The notes beneath the pieces were generated by a model, which was given only the letters and a program-made list of their open reading frames with translations, was not told the DNA's origin and searched no databases. This document shows positions 29,327 to 40,679 of a DNA stretch of 64,000 bases, piece by piece; within the stretch, counting starts at the first letter, position 1; each line of letters starts with the position of its first letter. A program made the translations under genes and the position numbers. The DNA lies in contig NZ_HF570108.1 in assembly GCF_000297395.2 (NCBI RefSeq), forward strand, positions 2,077,715 to 2,141,714, in the 5' to 3' direction. The DNA comes from Micromonospora lupini str. Lupac 08 (lineage in GTDB: Bacteria; Actinomycetota; Actinomycetes; Mycobacteriales; Micromonosporaceae).

Positions 29327-29342
29327 ATGTTACCGATAACAG
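29327..29342. promoter_or_regulatory. LacI-type operator A3 (CE1 esterase)
   Basis: ATGTTA-CCGA-TAACAG: the TGTTA/TAACA arms are perfect. It is the best-conserved member of family A and lies exactly 100 bp before A4. Confidence 0.65.
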
Positions 29343-29426
29343 GACCCTCCACTCGCGCGTCGCGCCGCGTTCGGCGTTCTGTGTGGCGAGTTGTCAGACG
29401 TCATTCGTTACGACTTGACGAACGGC

Positions 29427-29442
29427 ATGTTATCGCTCACAG
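29427..29442. promoter_or_regulatory. LacI-type operator A4 (CE1 esterase)
   Basis: ATGTTA-TCGC-TCACAG, 7 bp downstream of a TTGACG (29415-29420), so it probably lies within the promoter. Its right half TCACAG equals that of A2. Apart from A3 and A4, the gap 29227-29679 shows no gene. Confidence 0.6.
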
Positions 29443-29679
29443 TCGATGCGAGGCGAACGGCGTCCATGGCTCACCGGGCGGGCCAGCTCGTTCCACCCTC
29501 GCGAGCACGACGTTGCGCAGGGCAGGCGGACGTCGCATCAGGACCTGTCAGCAGCCGCCGGCGACGCGCGGTGGGTGTCGCGCGCCCGCGTGGTTCGTCG
29601 TGCGGATGACCCGTCCTGATCTCCTCCCGCGCGACATCCCCCACCACCGACTGACCCACCGCAACAGAGGGAGTGGTCA

Positions 29680-30987
29680 ATGTTCAGACACCGGTTCACC
29701 TCCGGGTCCATCGCGCTCGCGGCGCTGCTCGTCGTGGCAGCGGGCGCGACCACGCTCAATGGTGGCCTCGGCGCCACCACCCCGGTCGCGGATGTGGGCA
29801 CCGCCGCTACGACCGCCGGCTGCGGCAAGGCCCCGACGCTGCGCAGCGGTACGCAGACGATCCAGAGCAACGGCAAGAGCCGCAGCTACATCCTGCGGAT
29901 CCCCAGCAACTACAACAACACCAACCCGTATCGGTTGATCTTCGCGTTCCACTGGCGGGGCGGCACCGCCACCGAGGTCGACTCCGGAGGCACCAGCGGA
30001 CGACCCTGGTCCTACTACGGCCAACTCGAGCAGTCGAACGACACCGCCATCCTGGTCGCACCCCAGGGCTTCGGCAACGGGTGGGGCAACGCCGGCGGCG
30101 AGGACGTCACCTTCGTCGACGACATGATCCGCCGCATCGAAGGCGACCTCTGCGTCGACACCACCCAACGCTTCGCCCTCGGCTTCAGCTGGGGTGGCGG
30201 CATGAGCTACGCGCTCGCCTGTGCCCGCGCCACCACCTTCCGCGCCGTGGCCGTCTTCAGCGGCGCGCAGATCAGCGGCTGTAGCGGCGGCACGCAACCC
30301 ATCGCCTACTTCGGCCTGCACGGCATCACCGACAACGTCCTCAACATCTCGCAGGGCCGCGCGCTGCGCGACACCTTCGTGCGCAACAACGGGTGTACGG
30401 CGCAGAGCCCGCGCGAACCGGCTGCGGGGAGCCGGAGTCACATCACCACCACCTACTCCGGCTGCCGCGCCGGATACCCCGTCCAGTGGGCGGCCTTCGA
30501 CAACGGCCACATGCCCGGCCCGGTCGACGGCACGTACGCCGAGAGTGGCATCACCACCTGGACCAAGGGTGAGGTCTGGAAGTTCTTCGCCCAGTTCCAG
30601 GGCACGACGCCGCCGACCACGCCCCCGCCCACCACGGCCCCGCCGACGACTCCTCCGCCCACGACGCCGCCGCCGACGACCCCTCCGCCGATTCCGGGCG
30701 GGTGTTCGGCCTCGGTGTCGTTGAACTCGTGGAACGGCGGGTTCGTGGCCACGGTGAAGGTGACCGCCGGCTCCGCAGGCACGAACGGGTGGGCGGTCGG
30801 CATGACGCTTCCGAGCGGCGCGAGCGTCACCAACACCTGGTCCGCCACGGCGAGTGGCAGCACCGGGGCCGTGCGCTTCTCGAATGTGGACTACAACGGG
30901 CGGCTCGCCGCCGGCCAGGTCGCCGAGTTCGGTTTCCAGGGCACCGGCAGCGGCTCGGGCCTGACCCCCACCTGCACCGCAAGCTGA
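29680..30987 (+). CDS. Secreted CE1-type esterase (feruloyl/acetyl-xylan, LpqC-like) with CBM2
   Basis: A 435-residue secreted esterase. Signal region about 1-45. The alpha/beta-hydrolase domain (about 48-300) has FAFHWRGG, the nucleophile elbow GFSWGGG (Ser170), an Asp in HGITDNV and a His in DNGHMPGPVDG. A PPTTPPP linker leads to a CBM2 (about 343-435). The family includes poly-3-hydroxybutyrate depolymerase-like and feruloyl esterases; the cellulose/xylan-binding module and neighbours favour removing ferulate or acetate from xylan. ATG 29680 follows GGGAG. A near-perfect terminator follows. Confidence 0.88.
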   Translation: MFRHRFTSGSIALAALLVVAAGATTLNGGLGATTPVADVGTAATTAGCGKAPTLRSGTQTIQSNGKSRSYILRIPSNYNNTNPYRLIFAFHWRGGTATEVDSGGTSGRPWSYYGQLEQSNDTAILVAPQGFGNGWGNAGGEDVTFVDDMIRRIEGDLCVDTTQRFALGFSWGGGMSYALACARATTFRAVAVFSGAQISGCSGGTQPIAYFGLHGITDNVLNISQGRALRDTFVRNNGCTAQSPREPAAGSRSHITTTYSGCRAGYPVQWAAFDNGHMPGPVDGTYAESGITTWTKGEVWKFFAQFQGTTPPTTPPPTTAPPTTPPPTTPPPTTPPPIPGGCSASVSLNSWNGGFVATVKVTAGSAGTNGWAVGMTLPSGASVTNTWSATASGSTGAVRFSNVDYNGRLAAGQVAEFGFQGTGSGSGLTPTCTAS

Positions 30988-33537
<2,550 letters not shown>

Positions 33538-33593
33538 GGACGTACCCCATCTCGTCGATGGTGGCGCGTTCGCGGCGCACGGCCTGACACGCG

Positions 33594-33635
33594 CGCGTGG
33601 CCCGGCTCGGGATCGTTCCCGAGCCGGGCCACGCG
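33594..33635. terminator. Bidirectional terminator, 19-bp perfect stem
   Basis: Arms 33594-33612 and 33617-33635 are perfect reverse complements (CGCGTGGCCCGGCTCGGGA) with a TCGT loop. It separates the convergent GH59 and GH54 genes. Confidence 0.85.
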
Positions 33636-33665
33636 GCGTAGCGGACCTGGTCGCGGCCGCTGGGT

Positions 33666-35159
33666 TCAGCGGTAGCCGGCGGCGACGATGTTCGCCTGCA
33701 CCGCGTTCTCGGTCGCGTCGGACGGGTAGCCGGCCACCATCGCGCCCTCGTAGAAGGTTCCGACGCTCTGGTTGGAGTTGTCGATGCAGCAGTCACCGCC
33801 ACTGCCCAGGATGATGGCGCCCTGCTTCCTCATCGGGTTGTAGCCCGAGGGCAGCGAGCCGTCCCAGAGCGTGTAGAGGTTGCCGGACTGGGCGTTGCTG
33901 CCCTTGATGGCGAAGCGCGTCGTGCCGTTGTTCTTCAGCGTCGCGGTGACGAACTTGCTGGTGAAGGGCCGCTGGTTCGGGTTCCACGAGCTGCTGCCGC
34001 CCGGGAACAGGCCCCACTCCAGGTCGGCCTGCACCCAGGGGCCGCTGCCGGAGCAGCCGCCGAACCAGCAGCTCGTGCCGAAGTAGATGGCGTCCATCGT
34101 GCCCCGGCCGTCGGCCCGACGGGTGGTCTCGCTGTTGCCGTAGTCGAAGCAGCAGCCGCTGTTGACGTGGGTTCCGCTGGTCACCAGGTACATGCCCTCC
34201 GGCGCGGCCCCGGTCGGGATGCCGGTCAGGTGCCCGTCGCGCCAGTAGCTGCTGTTGCCGTTGATGTAGAGCGAGTAGACCTTGTTGCCGCCCACCGTCA
34301 ACGACTCCCGGGTCGCGACCGCGGGCTGCACGGCGCCCCCGATGCCCCCCGCGCCCTGGTAGCCGAGGTTGTTGCCCCGCCCGGACTGGTCGTAGATGAC
34401 AGTGATGACGCACGTGGTGTTCGCGCAGAAGCTGTCCTGGGTGGCGGAGTTGGCCCGTCCTCCGGTGCTGAGCACCCCGATGTTCCTGGTGCTGTTGTCC
34501 GAGGAACGGCGTACCTGGTAGAGCGAGCCGTTGTAGGAGGCGTACAGGGCGCGGGTGGTGCTGTGCGCCGCGACGCAGGGCGTGCCACCGGCCGTGTAGA
34601 TGTCGCAGGGCAGGGTCGTGCTCGGCGGGGGAGTGGTGGGCGGCGGGGTCGTCGGCGGGGGTGTGGTGGGCGGCGGGGTCGTCGGCGGGGGTGTGGTGGG
34701 CGGCGGGGTGGTGGGCGGCGGCGTCGTCGGGTTCACAACTCCCGTACAGGTGGTGCCGTTCAGGGCGAAGGAGGCCGGTGCCGGGTTGCTGCCGGTCCAA
34801 CTGCCGTTGAAACCGAAGCTCGTGCTGCCGTTGGTGGGAATGCCGGCGTTGTAGGGGGCATTGGTGACGGCGACGTCGCCGCCCGCCTGGGTGAAGCTGC
34901 CGTTCCACAGTTGGGTGATGGTCTGGCCGGCGGTGAAGCTCCAGGTCAGTCGCCATCCGTTGACGGCGTCGCCCAGGTTGGTGACGGTGACGTTGGCGCC
35001 GAAGCCGTCCTGCCACTGGGAGCTGACCGAGTAGGTGACCTGGCATCCGGCGGCGGCCGCCGCGGCGCCGGTCTGGGTGAGGGCGGCGCCGACGAGCACG
35101 AGGGTGGCGGCGCCGGCGATGAGCGCCGACCGCCGGTGCCGGGGTTGTCCGATTCGCAC
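33666..35159 (-). CDS. Secreted GH54 alpha-L-arabinofuranosidase with N-terminal CBM2
   Basis: A 497-residue secreted enzyme. Signal peptide about 1-37, CBM2 (about 38-140), then a long Pro/Thr linker of repeated TPPPTTPPP, then the GH54 domain (about 180-497) beginning [20 protein letters not shown]. It keeps [13 protein letters not shown] and SGGDCC with the catalytic Glu and Asp. The catalytic domain is nearly the same as that at 23546-25141, which has CBM13 instead. GTG 35159 follows GAGGAG. Operator A5 lies 440 bp upstream and a stable hairpin lies in the leader. Confidence 0.92.
   Translation of the reverse strand: MRIGQPRHRRSALIAGAATLVLVGAALTQTGAAAAAAGCQVTYSVSSQWQDGFGANVTVTNLGDAVNGWRLTWSFTAGQTITQLWNGSFTQAGGDVAVTNAPYNAGIPTNGSTSFGFNGSWTGSNPAPASFALNGTTCTGVVNPTTPPPTTPPPTTPPPTTPPPTTPPPTTPPPTTPPPSTTLPCDIYTAGGTPCVAAHSTTRALYASYNGSLYQVRRSSDNSTRNIGVLSTGGRANSATQDSFCANTTCVITVIYDQSGRGNNLGYQGAGGIGGAVQPAVATRESLTVGGNKVYSLYINGNSSYWRDGHLTGIPTGAAPEGMYLVTSGTHVNSGCCFDYGNSETTRRADGRGTMDAIYFGTSCWFGGCSGSGPWVQADLEWGLFPGGSSSWNPNQRPFTSKFVTATLKNNGTTRFAIKGSNAQSGNLYTLWDGSLPSGYNPMRKQGAIILGSGGDCCIDNSNQSVGTFYEGAMVAGYPSDATENAVQANIVAAGYR
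34625..34731 (-). repeat. Tandem repeat coding for the Pro/Thr linker
   Basis: About 30-bp near-identical units code for TPPPTTPPPT between CBM2 and GH54. Similar but shorter runs occur at 5030-5095 (GH27) and 30603-30690 (CE1), which makes module exchange between these genes plausible. Confidence 0.75.
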
Positions 35160-35206
35160 GTGCTCTCCTCATCGGTGGGAGTCTGACGATGTGCCGGGGG
35201 CAGTCC

Positions 35207-35247
35207 CGTTCCCCCTGCTCGGGCCCGGACTCTGAGCAGGGGGAACG
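35207..35247 (-). terminator. Hairpin in the 5' leader of the GH54-CBM2 gene
   Basis: CGTTCCCCCTGCTC (35207-35220) and GAGCAGGGGGAACG (35234-35247) form a perfect 14-bp stem with a 13-nt loop. It is only 48 bp before the start codon and downstream of the presumed promoter, so it may act as an attenuator or an mRNA 5' stabiliser rather than as a terminator of an upstream gene. Confidence 0.5.
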
Positions 35248-35600
35248 GCGGGACGTGGCCCGGTCTGCGGCCGCGTACGGCGACGCCGGGGCTGTCCGGC
35301 GCCGGGGCGCCGTCCGGGACGGCGTGGTCGGCGGGCCGGACGGTTCTGCACGCGGCGTTACGGTTGCCGGTCACCGCCCGCGGTCCTGCCCGGGACGCGG
35401 CGGTGATCGATGAAGATGGCCGTGGCCTGGAATCGTCCGGCCCTCGGCGTGAGTCGCCCGGTGGTGATCTCGGGCCGTCCCGTGCCGGCCACGCTCCACC
35501 CGCCCCACGCCGCGAACGATGTCGACCGCACAGCCCGGACCAGCAGTGACTGGCCCTTCGTGACGGTCGGATTACGCTCCGATATCGACGGTCGTCGGCT

Positions 35601-35616
35601 ACGTTAGCGTTAACAG
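35601..35616. promoter_or_regulatory. LacI-type operator A5 (GH54-CBM2)
   Basis: ACGTTA-GCGT-TAACAG belongs to the same family as A1-A4. It probably controls the minus-strand GH54 gene; the plus-strand EACC1 gene is the alternative. Confidence 0.58.
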
Positions 35617-35842
35617 GATGGCATGTCTATAGATGTCCATTGGTATATCGCCCGCGCCGGTTCCTGATCGGCAGGCTCGGCGCTCCGCGTGTGCGGCGGA
35701 CCGGCGGCGTCGGCGCCGACCGGAGAGTGCCGTCGGAGTCGGCCGGCCCCGAGGGATCCGGCTGTTCGAGGGGCCGAGCAAGGTGCGCGCCTGGTGTTGA
35801 ATGTGGAGGGTGAGCGAACAGGTACCGGAAGGGGCGGCGACG

Positions 35843-36307
35843 GTGGAGCTGACGATTGTCGTAGAACCCGAGCTTCCGCTGACCGCCGAGCGGCTCGACG
35901 CCCTCACCCAGGGGTTCGCCGACGACCTGCGGACCCTCCCGAGGGTGCGCGTCACCCCCGCCACGACGCCCGCCTCCGGCCCGGGGAAGTCACCCGAGGC
36001 GTGGGAGCTGGGAATGTTGGTGGTGGGCGGCCTCTTCTCGGCCACCACCATGCGCGCGATCGTCCAGGTCGCCATCGCGTACACCGAGCGGACCAGGGCA
36101 CGGTCGATCACGGTACGCAGCGGCGACACCGAGGTGGTGATCACGGGTAGCACCCGGATCGACGATCCCCTTCTCGTCGCCGAGCTGGCGCGGGTGATGG
36201 AGGCGACGCACCGGTCCGACCCGGCCCTCGCCTCGCCCGACCCCGACCCCGACCCCGACCAGGCCGCGATCGTCCCGGGTGACCGCCCGGGCGGCGTCCG
36301 GGCGTAA
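35843..36307 (+). CDS. EACC1-like (effector-associated constant component) protein
   Basis: A 154-residue protein that begins VELTIVVEPELPLTAERLDA and contains a predicted membrane-like segment (ELGMLVVGGLFSATTMRAIV) and the strand pair SITVRSGDTEVVITGS. This order matches EACC1, a small component encoded next to caspase or trypsin effectors in actinobacterial conflict systems. It lies 3 bp before the caspase-ATPase gene. GTG 35843 is chosen because AAGGGG precedes it; the frame is open to the ATG at 35801. The C-terminal Asp-Pro repeat (DPDPDPDQ) is low complexity. Assignment by eye. Confidence 0.68.
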   Translation: MELTIVVEPELPLTAERLDALTQGFADDLRTLPRVRVTPATTPASGPGKSPEAWELGMLVVGGLFSATTMRAIVQVAIAYTERTRARSITVRSGDTEVVITGSTRIDDPLLVAELARVMEATHRSDPALASPDPDPDPDQAAIVPGDRPGGVRA

Positions 36308-36310
36308 GCG

Positions 36311-39300
36311 GTGGGCCAGCGCCTGGCTCTGCTCATCGCCAACGACCGCTACATCGACGACTCGTTGGCGGACCTCTACGCACCCCGGGAAGAGGCCCGC
36401 GACCTCCAGAGCCTGCTGGCCGACGCCAACATCGGTGCCTTCGACCGCACCGTGCTGCTGGAGAACGAGTCGAAGAGCTCGGTGGAGCGCACGATGGAGA
36501 CGATGCTGCGCAGCGCCGGGCCGGAAGACCTGATCCTGCTCTACTTCTCGGGGCACGGGATCCGTCGCGGCAAGCGGGGCAGGCTCTACCTGGCAGTGGC
36601 CAACACCGAGGTCGACTGCCTGTCGTCGACGTCGATCTCCGCGTCCTTCGTCCACGAGCTGCTCGACGAGTCCGAGGCGGCCAGCTCGGTCATCCTGCTC
36701 GACTGCTGCTACAGCGGCGCCTTCGACCAGGCCAAGTCACCCGCGGATCTCAACCTCGACGGGGAGCTGAAGACCGGCGACGGCCGCTACGTCATCACCG
36801 CCACCAACGCCGTCGAGCGCGCCATCGACGGTCAGCCGGCGACGGCCGCCACGCCGCGGCAACGCTCCGCCTTCACCGAGACGGTCATCGAGGGGCTGAG
36901 CACCGGTGCCGCCGACCTGACCGGCCGCGGTCGGATCACCCCCGAGGATCTCTGGCAGTACGTGCATCTGGAGCTGCCGAAACGGACGACCGAGCAGTCG
37001 CCGTGCCAGTTCGGCCGGGCGAGCAGCGAGGTGCACCTCGCGTTGTCCCGGGACGGTCAGCACCGCCAGCGTGATCCACGTGACCCGCGCGACCCGCGTC
37101 TCGGTGATCTGCTGGGCCCGCTGCAGGCCCGGGACGACGTGAAGCTGTGCGCGATCGAGTGGCGACAGCGCGGTCCGCTGAAGGTGCCGATCGGCCTCAA
37201 CCACCGGCTCGACCAGCCGAGCGGGGAGCCGGTCTCGCTCGATCTCGCCTCGTCGGAGGGGCACCTGCTGATCGTCGGGCGTCCCGGTACGGGAAAGACC
37301 ACCCTGCTGCGCACGATCATCGGAGGGCTGGCGCTCACCCACTCCGCCGACGAGGTCGTGTTCCACTGCCTCGAGTCCGGTGGCAACTGGCTCGGGCCGA
37401 TGCGACGGTTACCCCACGTCGAGACGGTCCTGGGTGACGACGAGGTGGTCGAGCTGGGCACGCTGCTCGGCCAGCTCGAGAACGACGTGCTGCGGCGCAA
37501 GCGCCTGTTCCGTGAGCACGAGCTGGAGTCGCCCGCCAGCCTTCGGGCCCGGCGCGGCAGCCTGGACGCCGGCCCGCAGCCGGACATCTTCCTCGTCGTG
37601 GACCGTTGGCAGGACTTCGTCGCGCTGCAACCCGACTTCACCGCGCGCGTCATCGAGCTGGCGAACAAGGGGCTGGGGTACGGGTTCCATCTCGCCGTGG
37701 TCGAGCGCAGTTGGCGTTCGATTCCCCAGGAGCTGATAGAACTCCCGCAGCTGCGGATCGAGACGCGGCTGTCCGAACCGCAGGAGTCGATGGTCGACCC
37801 GGACCATGCGGCCCGGCTGCCCCTGTCGATGCCGGGCTGGGCGATCCAGGGGCGGCGTACCTTCCGCATCGCCCTCCCCGAGCTGACCGTCAGCGAGGTC
37901 GACCCCGACCTCAGCGTGGAGTTCGGCATGGTCGTCTCCGACGGTGCGACGCCGATGATCTCCATGATCGCCCAGGCCTGGGGTCTGCCGTCGGCGTCCC
38001 CGCGCGACGGCGCTCGTCCTGGCCCCTGGGAGGCCACCGACGAGGTGCTGAAGGTCCTCGGCCTCACCGACTACCGGGCACTGGCCGCCTTCGACGGTCC
38101 CACCGCGCCCGTGGGCCCACAGCAGCACCTTCAGGTGCCCATCGGATTCGAACTGGACGGGCAGCCGGTCCTGCTCGACCTGAAGGAGTCCGCCCAGGGA
38201 GGGATGGGCCCGCACGGCCTGGTCATCGGCGCGACCGGCTCCGGCAAGAGCGAGCTGCTGCGCGCGATCGTCGCGGCGCTTGCGGCGCGCCACTCGTCGG
38301 AGGAGCTGAACTTCGTCCTGGTGGACTTCAAGGGCGGCGCGACGTTCGCCTCGCTGGACGCGCTGCCGCACACCAGCGCGGTGATCACCAACCTGGCCGA
38401 GATGTTGCCGCTGGTCGACCGCATGCGCGACGCGCTGGCCGGCGAGATGGTGCGCCGGCAGGAGCTGCTGCGCTCCGCGGGCAACTACGTCTCCCGCTTC
38501 GAGTACGAGAAGGCGCGGGCGGCCGGTGAGCCCCTGGCGCCGATGCCGAGCTTGTTGATCATTTGTGACGAGTTCAGCGAGTTGCTGGCCGCCAAGCCGG
38601 ACTTCATCGACCTGTTCGTGATGATCGGCCGGCTGGGTCGGTCGCTCGGTGTGCACCTGCTGCTGGCCTCGCAGCGCCTGGAGGAGGGCAAGCTGCGCGG
38701 CCTGGACGTCCACCTGTCGTACCGGATCGGTCTGCGGACCTTCTCCGCCGTGGAGAGCCGGATCGTGCTCGGCGTGCCGTACGCGTACGACCTGCCGAAC
38801 GCGCCCGGCCACGGCTACCTGAAGGCCGGCAGCTCCGCCGTGGTGCGCTTCCGGGCGGCGTACGTCTCACGACCGCCGATCCACGACGAGGCCGAGGTGG
38901 GCGCGGACGTGGCGGAGGCACTCGCCGGCAGGACGGTGCTCGACCTGGTGGTGGAGCGACTCCGCGACCAGGGCCCTCCGGCGCACCAGGTCTGGCTGCC
39001 GCCGCTGGCCGAGCCGCCGAGCCTGGCCGAGCTGCTGCCACCCCTGAGCGTGCACCCGCGCCTCGGGCTGTGCACCGCGGACCGGGCGGGCCGGGGTCGG
39101 CTCGCCGTCCCGGTGGGCGTGGTGGACCGCCCGTACGAGCAGCGCCGCGACCCGATGATGGTGGACCTCGGCGGATCGGGCGGCAACGTGGTGATCGTGG
39201 GTGGCCTGCTCAGCGGCAAGAGCACCCTGCTGCGCTCGCTGATCGCCTCGCTGGCGCTCACCCACACCCCACTCGAGGTGCAGTTCTTCTGCCTGGACTT

Positions 39301-40666
39301 CGGCGGTGGCGCGCTGCGCAGCCTGGAGGAGCTGCCCCACGTGGCGGGGGTGGCAGTTCGTCGGGACACCGAGAAGGTCCGCCGGACGGTGGCCGAGGTG
39401 GTCGCCGCCCTCGACGACCGGGAGACCCGGTTCGCGCGGCAGGGCGTCGACTCGATGGCCGACTACCGGCGTCGGCGGGCGGCCGGCGAGTTTCCCGACG
39501 ACCCGTTCGGCGACGTCTTCCTGGTCGTCGACGGCTGGAACACCCTGCGCCAGGACTACGAGGAGCTGGAACAGACCATCACCAACCTGGCCAGCCGAGG
39601 GCTGGGTTTCGGCATCCATCTGGTCGTCACCGCCGTGCGCTGGGCGGAGGTCCGGATCACGATGCGGGATCTCCTCGGCACCAAACTGGAGCTGCGGCTC
39701 GGCGACGCGGCCGAGTCGGAGATCGACCGGCGGGCCGCGCAGAACGTCCCGGTCGGCTCGCCCGGTCGCGGTCTGACGCGCGACAAGCTGCACTTCCTCA
39801 CCGCGCTGTCCCGCATCGACGGTCTGCACGACACCGACGACCTGAGCGAGGCGTCGGTGACGCTGGCCCGGCAGGTGGCGGCGAGCTGGCCGGGTCCTCC
39901 GGCTCCGAAGGTCCGTCTGCTGCCGAAGAAGCTGACCGTTGCCGAGCTGGCCAAGGTCGTCGACCGCGCCACACCCGGCCTGCCGATCGGGGTCAACGAG
40001 TCCGCGCTGGCGCCGGTCCACCTCGACTTCGCCGTCGAACCGCACCTGACCGTCTTCGGGGACGCCGAGTGCGGCAAGAGCAACCTGTTGCGGCTGATCG
40101 CCCAGGGCATCGTCGAGCGGTACACGCCGACGCAGGCCCGACTGGTGATCGCCGACTACCGACGGAGTCTGCTGGGCGCGGTGGAGGGGGAGCACCTGCT
40201 CGACTACGTCGCGTCGAACCAGGTGTTCAGCCAGAGCGTGATGTCCATCCGCGGCGCACTGCAGAATCGTCTGCCCGGTCCCGAGGTGACCACCGCGCAG
40301 TTGCGTGACCGGAGCTGGTGGGTGGGTCCGGACCTCTACATCCTGATCGACGACTACGACCTGGTCGCCTCCGGCGGCAGCAACCCGGTCAGCGCTCTTC
40401 TCGAACTGCTGCCCCAGGCCAGTGACATCGGCCTGCACCTGATCGTCGCGCGCCGGGCCGGCGGCGTCTCCCGGGCGCTCTACGAGCCGGTCCTGCAACG
40501 CCTGCGCGAACTCGACGCGCCAGGGCTGCTGATGTCCGGCAACCGGGAGGAGGGCGCCGTCCTGGGCAATCTGCGGCCGAGCCGGCAGCCTGCGGGGCGG
40601 GGCACGCTCGTGCGCCGCCGCGACGGCCAGCAGCTCATCCAGACGGCGTGGGTCGATCCGGGCTGA
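36311..40666 (+). CDS. Caspase-like protease fused to four FtsK/EccC-type ATPase modules
   Basis: 1451 residues. The N-terminal C14-type domain (about 1-245) has the dyad His82 in YFSGHG and Cys133 in LLDCCYSG. Four P-loop modules follow: GRPGTGKT (323-330), GATGSGKS (640-647), GGLLSGKS (964-971) and GDAECGKS (1250-1257). Only module 2 has the Walker B Asp-Glu (IICDEF, 752-755) expected of an active motor. Modules 2-4 parallel the three ATPase domains of type VII secretion EccC; module 1 looks like an extra copy of the second. EccC's N-terminal membrane segments are absent and the caspase takes their place. GTG start 3 bp after EACC1. Confidence 0.87.
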   Translation: MGQRLALLIANDRYIDDSLADLYAPREEARDLQSLLADANIGAFDRTVLLENESKSSVERTMETMLRSAGPEDLILLYFSGHGIRRGKRGRLYLAVANTEVDCLSSTSISASFVHELLDESEAASSVILLDCCYSGAFDQAKSPADLNLDGELKTGDGRYVITATNAVERAIDGQPATAATPRQRSAFTETVIEGLSTGAADLTGRGRITPEDLWQYVHLELPKRTTEQSPCQFGRASSEVHLALSRDGQHRQRDPRDPRDPRLGDLLGPLQARDDVKLCAIEWRQRGPLKVPIGLNHRLDQPSGEPVSLDLASSEGHLLIVGRPGTGKTTLLRTIIGGLALTHSADEVVFHCLESGGNWLGPMRRLPHVETVLGDDEVVELGTLLGQLENDVLRRKRLFREHELESPASLRARRGSLDAGPQPDIFLVVDRWQDFVALQPDFTARVIELANKGLGYGFHLAVVERSWRSIPQELIELPQLRIETRLSEPQESMVDPDHAARLPLSMPGWAIQGRRTFRIALPELTVSEVDPDLSVEFGMVVSDGATPMISMIAQAWGLPSASPRDGARPGPWEATDEVLKVLGLTDYRALAAFDGPTAPVGPQQHLQVPIGFELDGQPVLLDLKESAQGGMGPHGLVIGATGSGKSELLRAIVAALAARHSSEELNFVLVDFKGGATFASLDALPHTSAVITNLAEMLPLVDRMRDALAGEMVRRQELLRSAGNYVSRFEYEKARAAGEPLAPMPSLLIICDEFSELLAAKPDFIDLFVMIGRLGRSLGVHLLLASQRLEEGKLRGLDVHLSYRIGLRTFSAVESRIVLGVPYAYDLPNAPGHGYLKAGSSAVVRFRAAYVSRPPIHDEAEVGADVAEALAGRTVLDLVVERLRDQGPPAHQVWLPPLAEPPSLAELLPPLSVHPRLGLCTADRAGRGRLAVPVGVVDRPYEQRRDPMMVDLGGSGGNVVIVGGLLSGKSTLLRSLIASLALTHTPLEVQFFCLDFGGGALRSLEELPHVAGVAVRRDTEKVRRTVAEVVAALDDRETRFARQGVDSMADYRRRRAAGEFPDDPFGDVFLVVDGWNTLRQDYEELEQTITNLASRGLGFGIHLVVTAVRWAEVRITMRDLLGTKLELRLGDAAESEIDRRAAQNVPVGSPGRGLTRDKLHFLTALSRIDGLHDTDDLSEASVTLARQVAASWPGPPAPKVRLLPKKLTVAELAKVVDRATPGLPIGVNESALAPVHLDFAVEPHLTVFGDAECGKSNLLRLIAQGIVERYTPTQARLVIADYRRSLLGAVEGEHLLDYVASNQVFSQSVMSIRGALQNRLPGPEVTTAQLRDRSWWVGPDLYILIDDYDLVASGGSNPVSALLELLPQASDIGLHLIVARRAGGVSRALYEPVLQRLRELDAPGLLMSGNREEGAVLGNLRPSRQPAGRGTLVRRRDGQQLIQTAWVDPG

Positions 40667-40679
40667 CCACCGGGCAGAC

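Larger units (their letters stand above)
35160..35842. other. Long intergenic region between GH54 and the conflict locus
   Basis: A 683-bp gap with no convincing gene. From left to right it holds the leader hairpin (35207-35247), a GC-rich stretch without features, operator A5 (35601-35616) and the AT-richer stretch 35617-35650 containing TATAGA in minus orientation, probably the GH54 promoter. A small plus-strand open frame at 35410-35607 has no ribosome-binding site or recognisable protein. Confidence 0.55.

Noticed and set aside
34625..34731. Regular short repeats that could be taken for a CRISPR array
   Set aside because: The repeats are contiguous, without unique spacers, and code for a Pro/Thr linker inside a gene.
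35149..35160. CGATTCGCA half-site resembling operator family B at the GH54-CBM2 start codon
   Set aside because: Only one half matches and it falls within the first three codons; probably chance.
35410..35607. Possible 65-residue plus-strand gene in the long intergenic region
   Set aside because: No ribosome-binding site, no domain, and it overlaps the operator A5 region.
36311..40666. Reading the large ATPase as an ordinary EccC of an ESX secretion locus
   Set aside because: No EccB, EccD, EccE or mycosin genes are nearby, the N-terminal membrane anchor is absent and a caspase domain is fused; standard ESX is unlikely.
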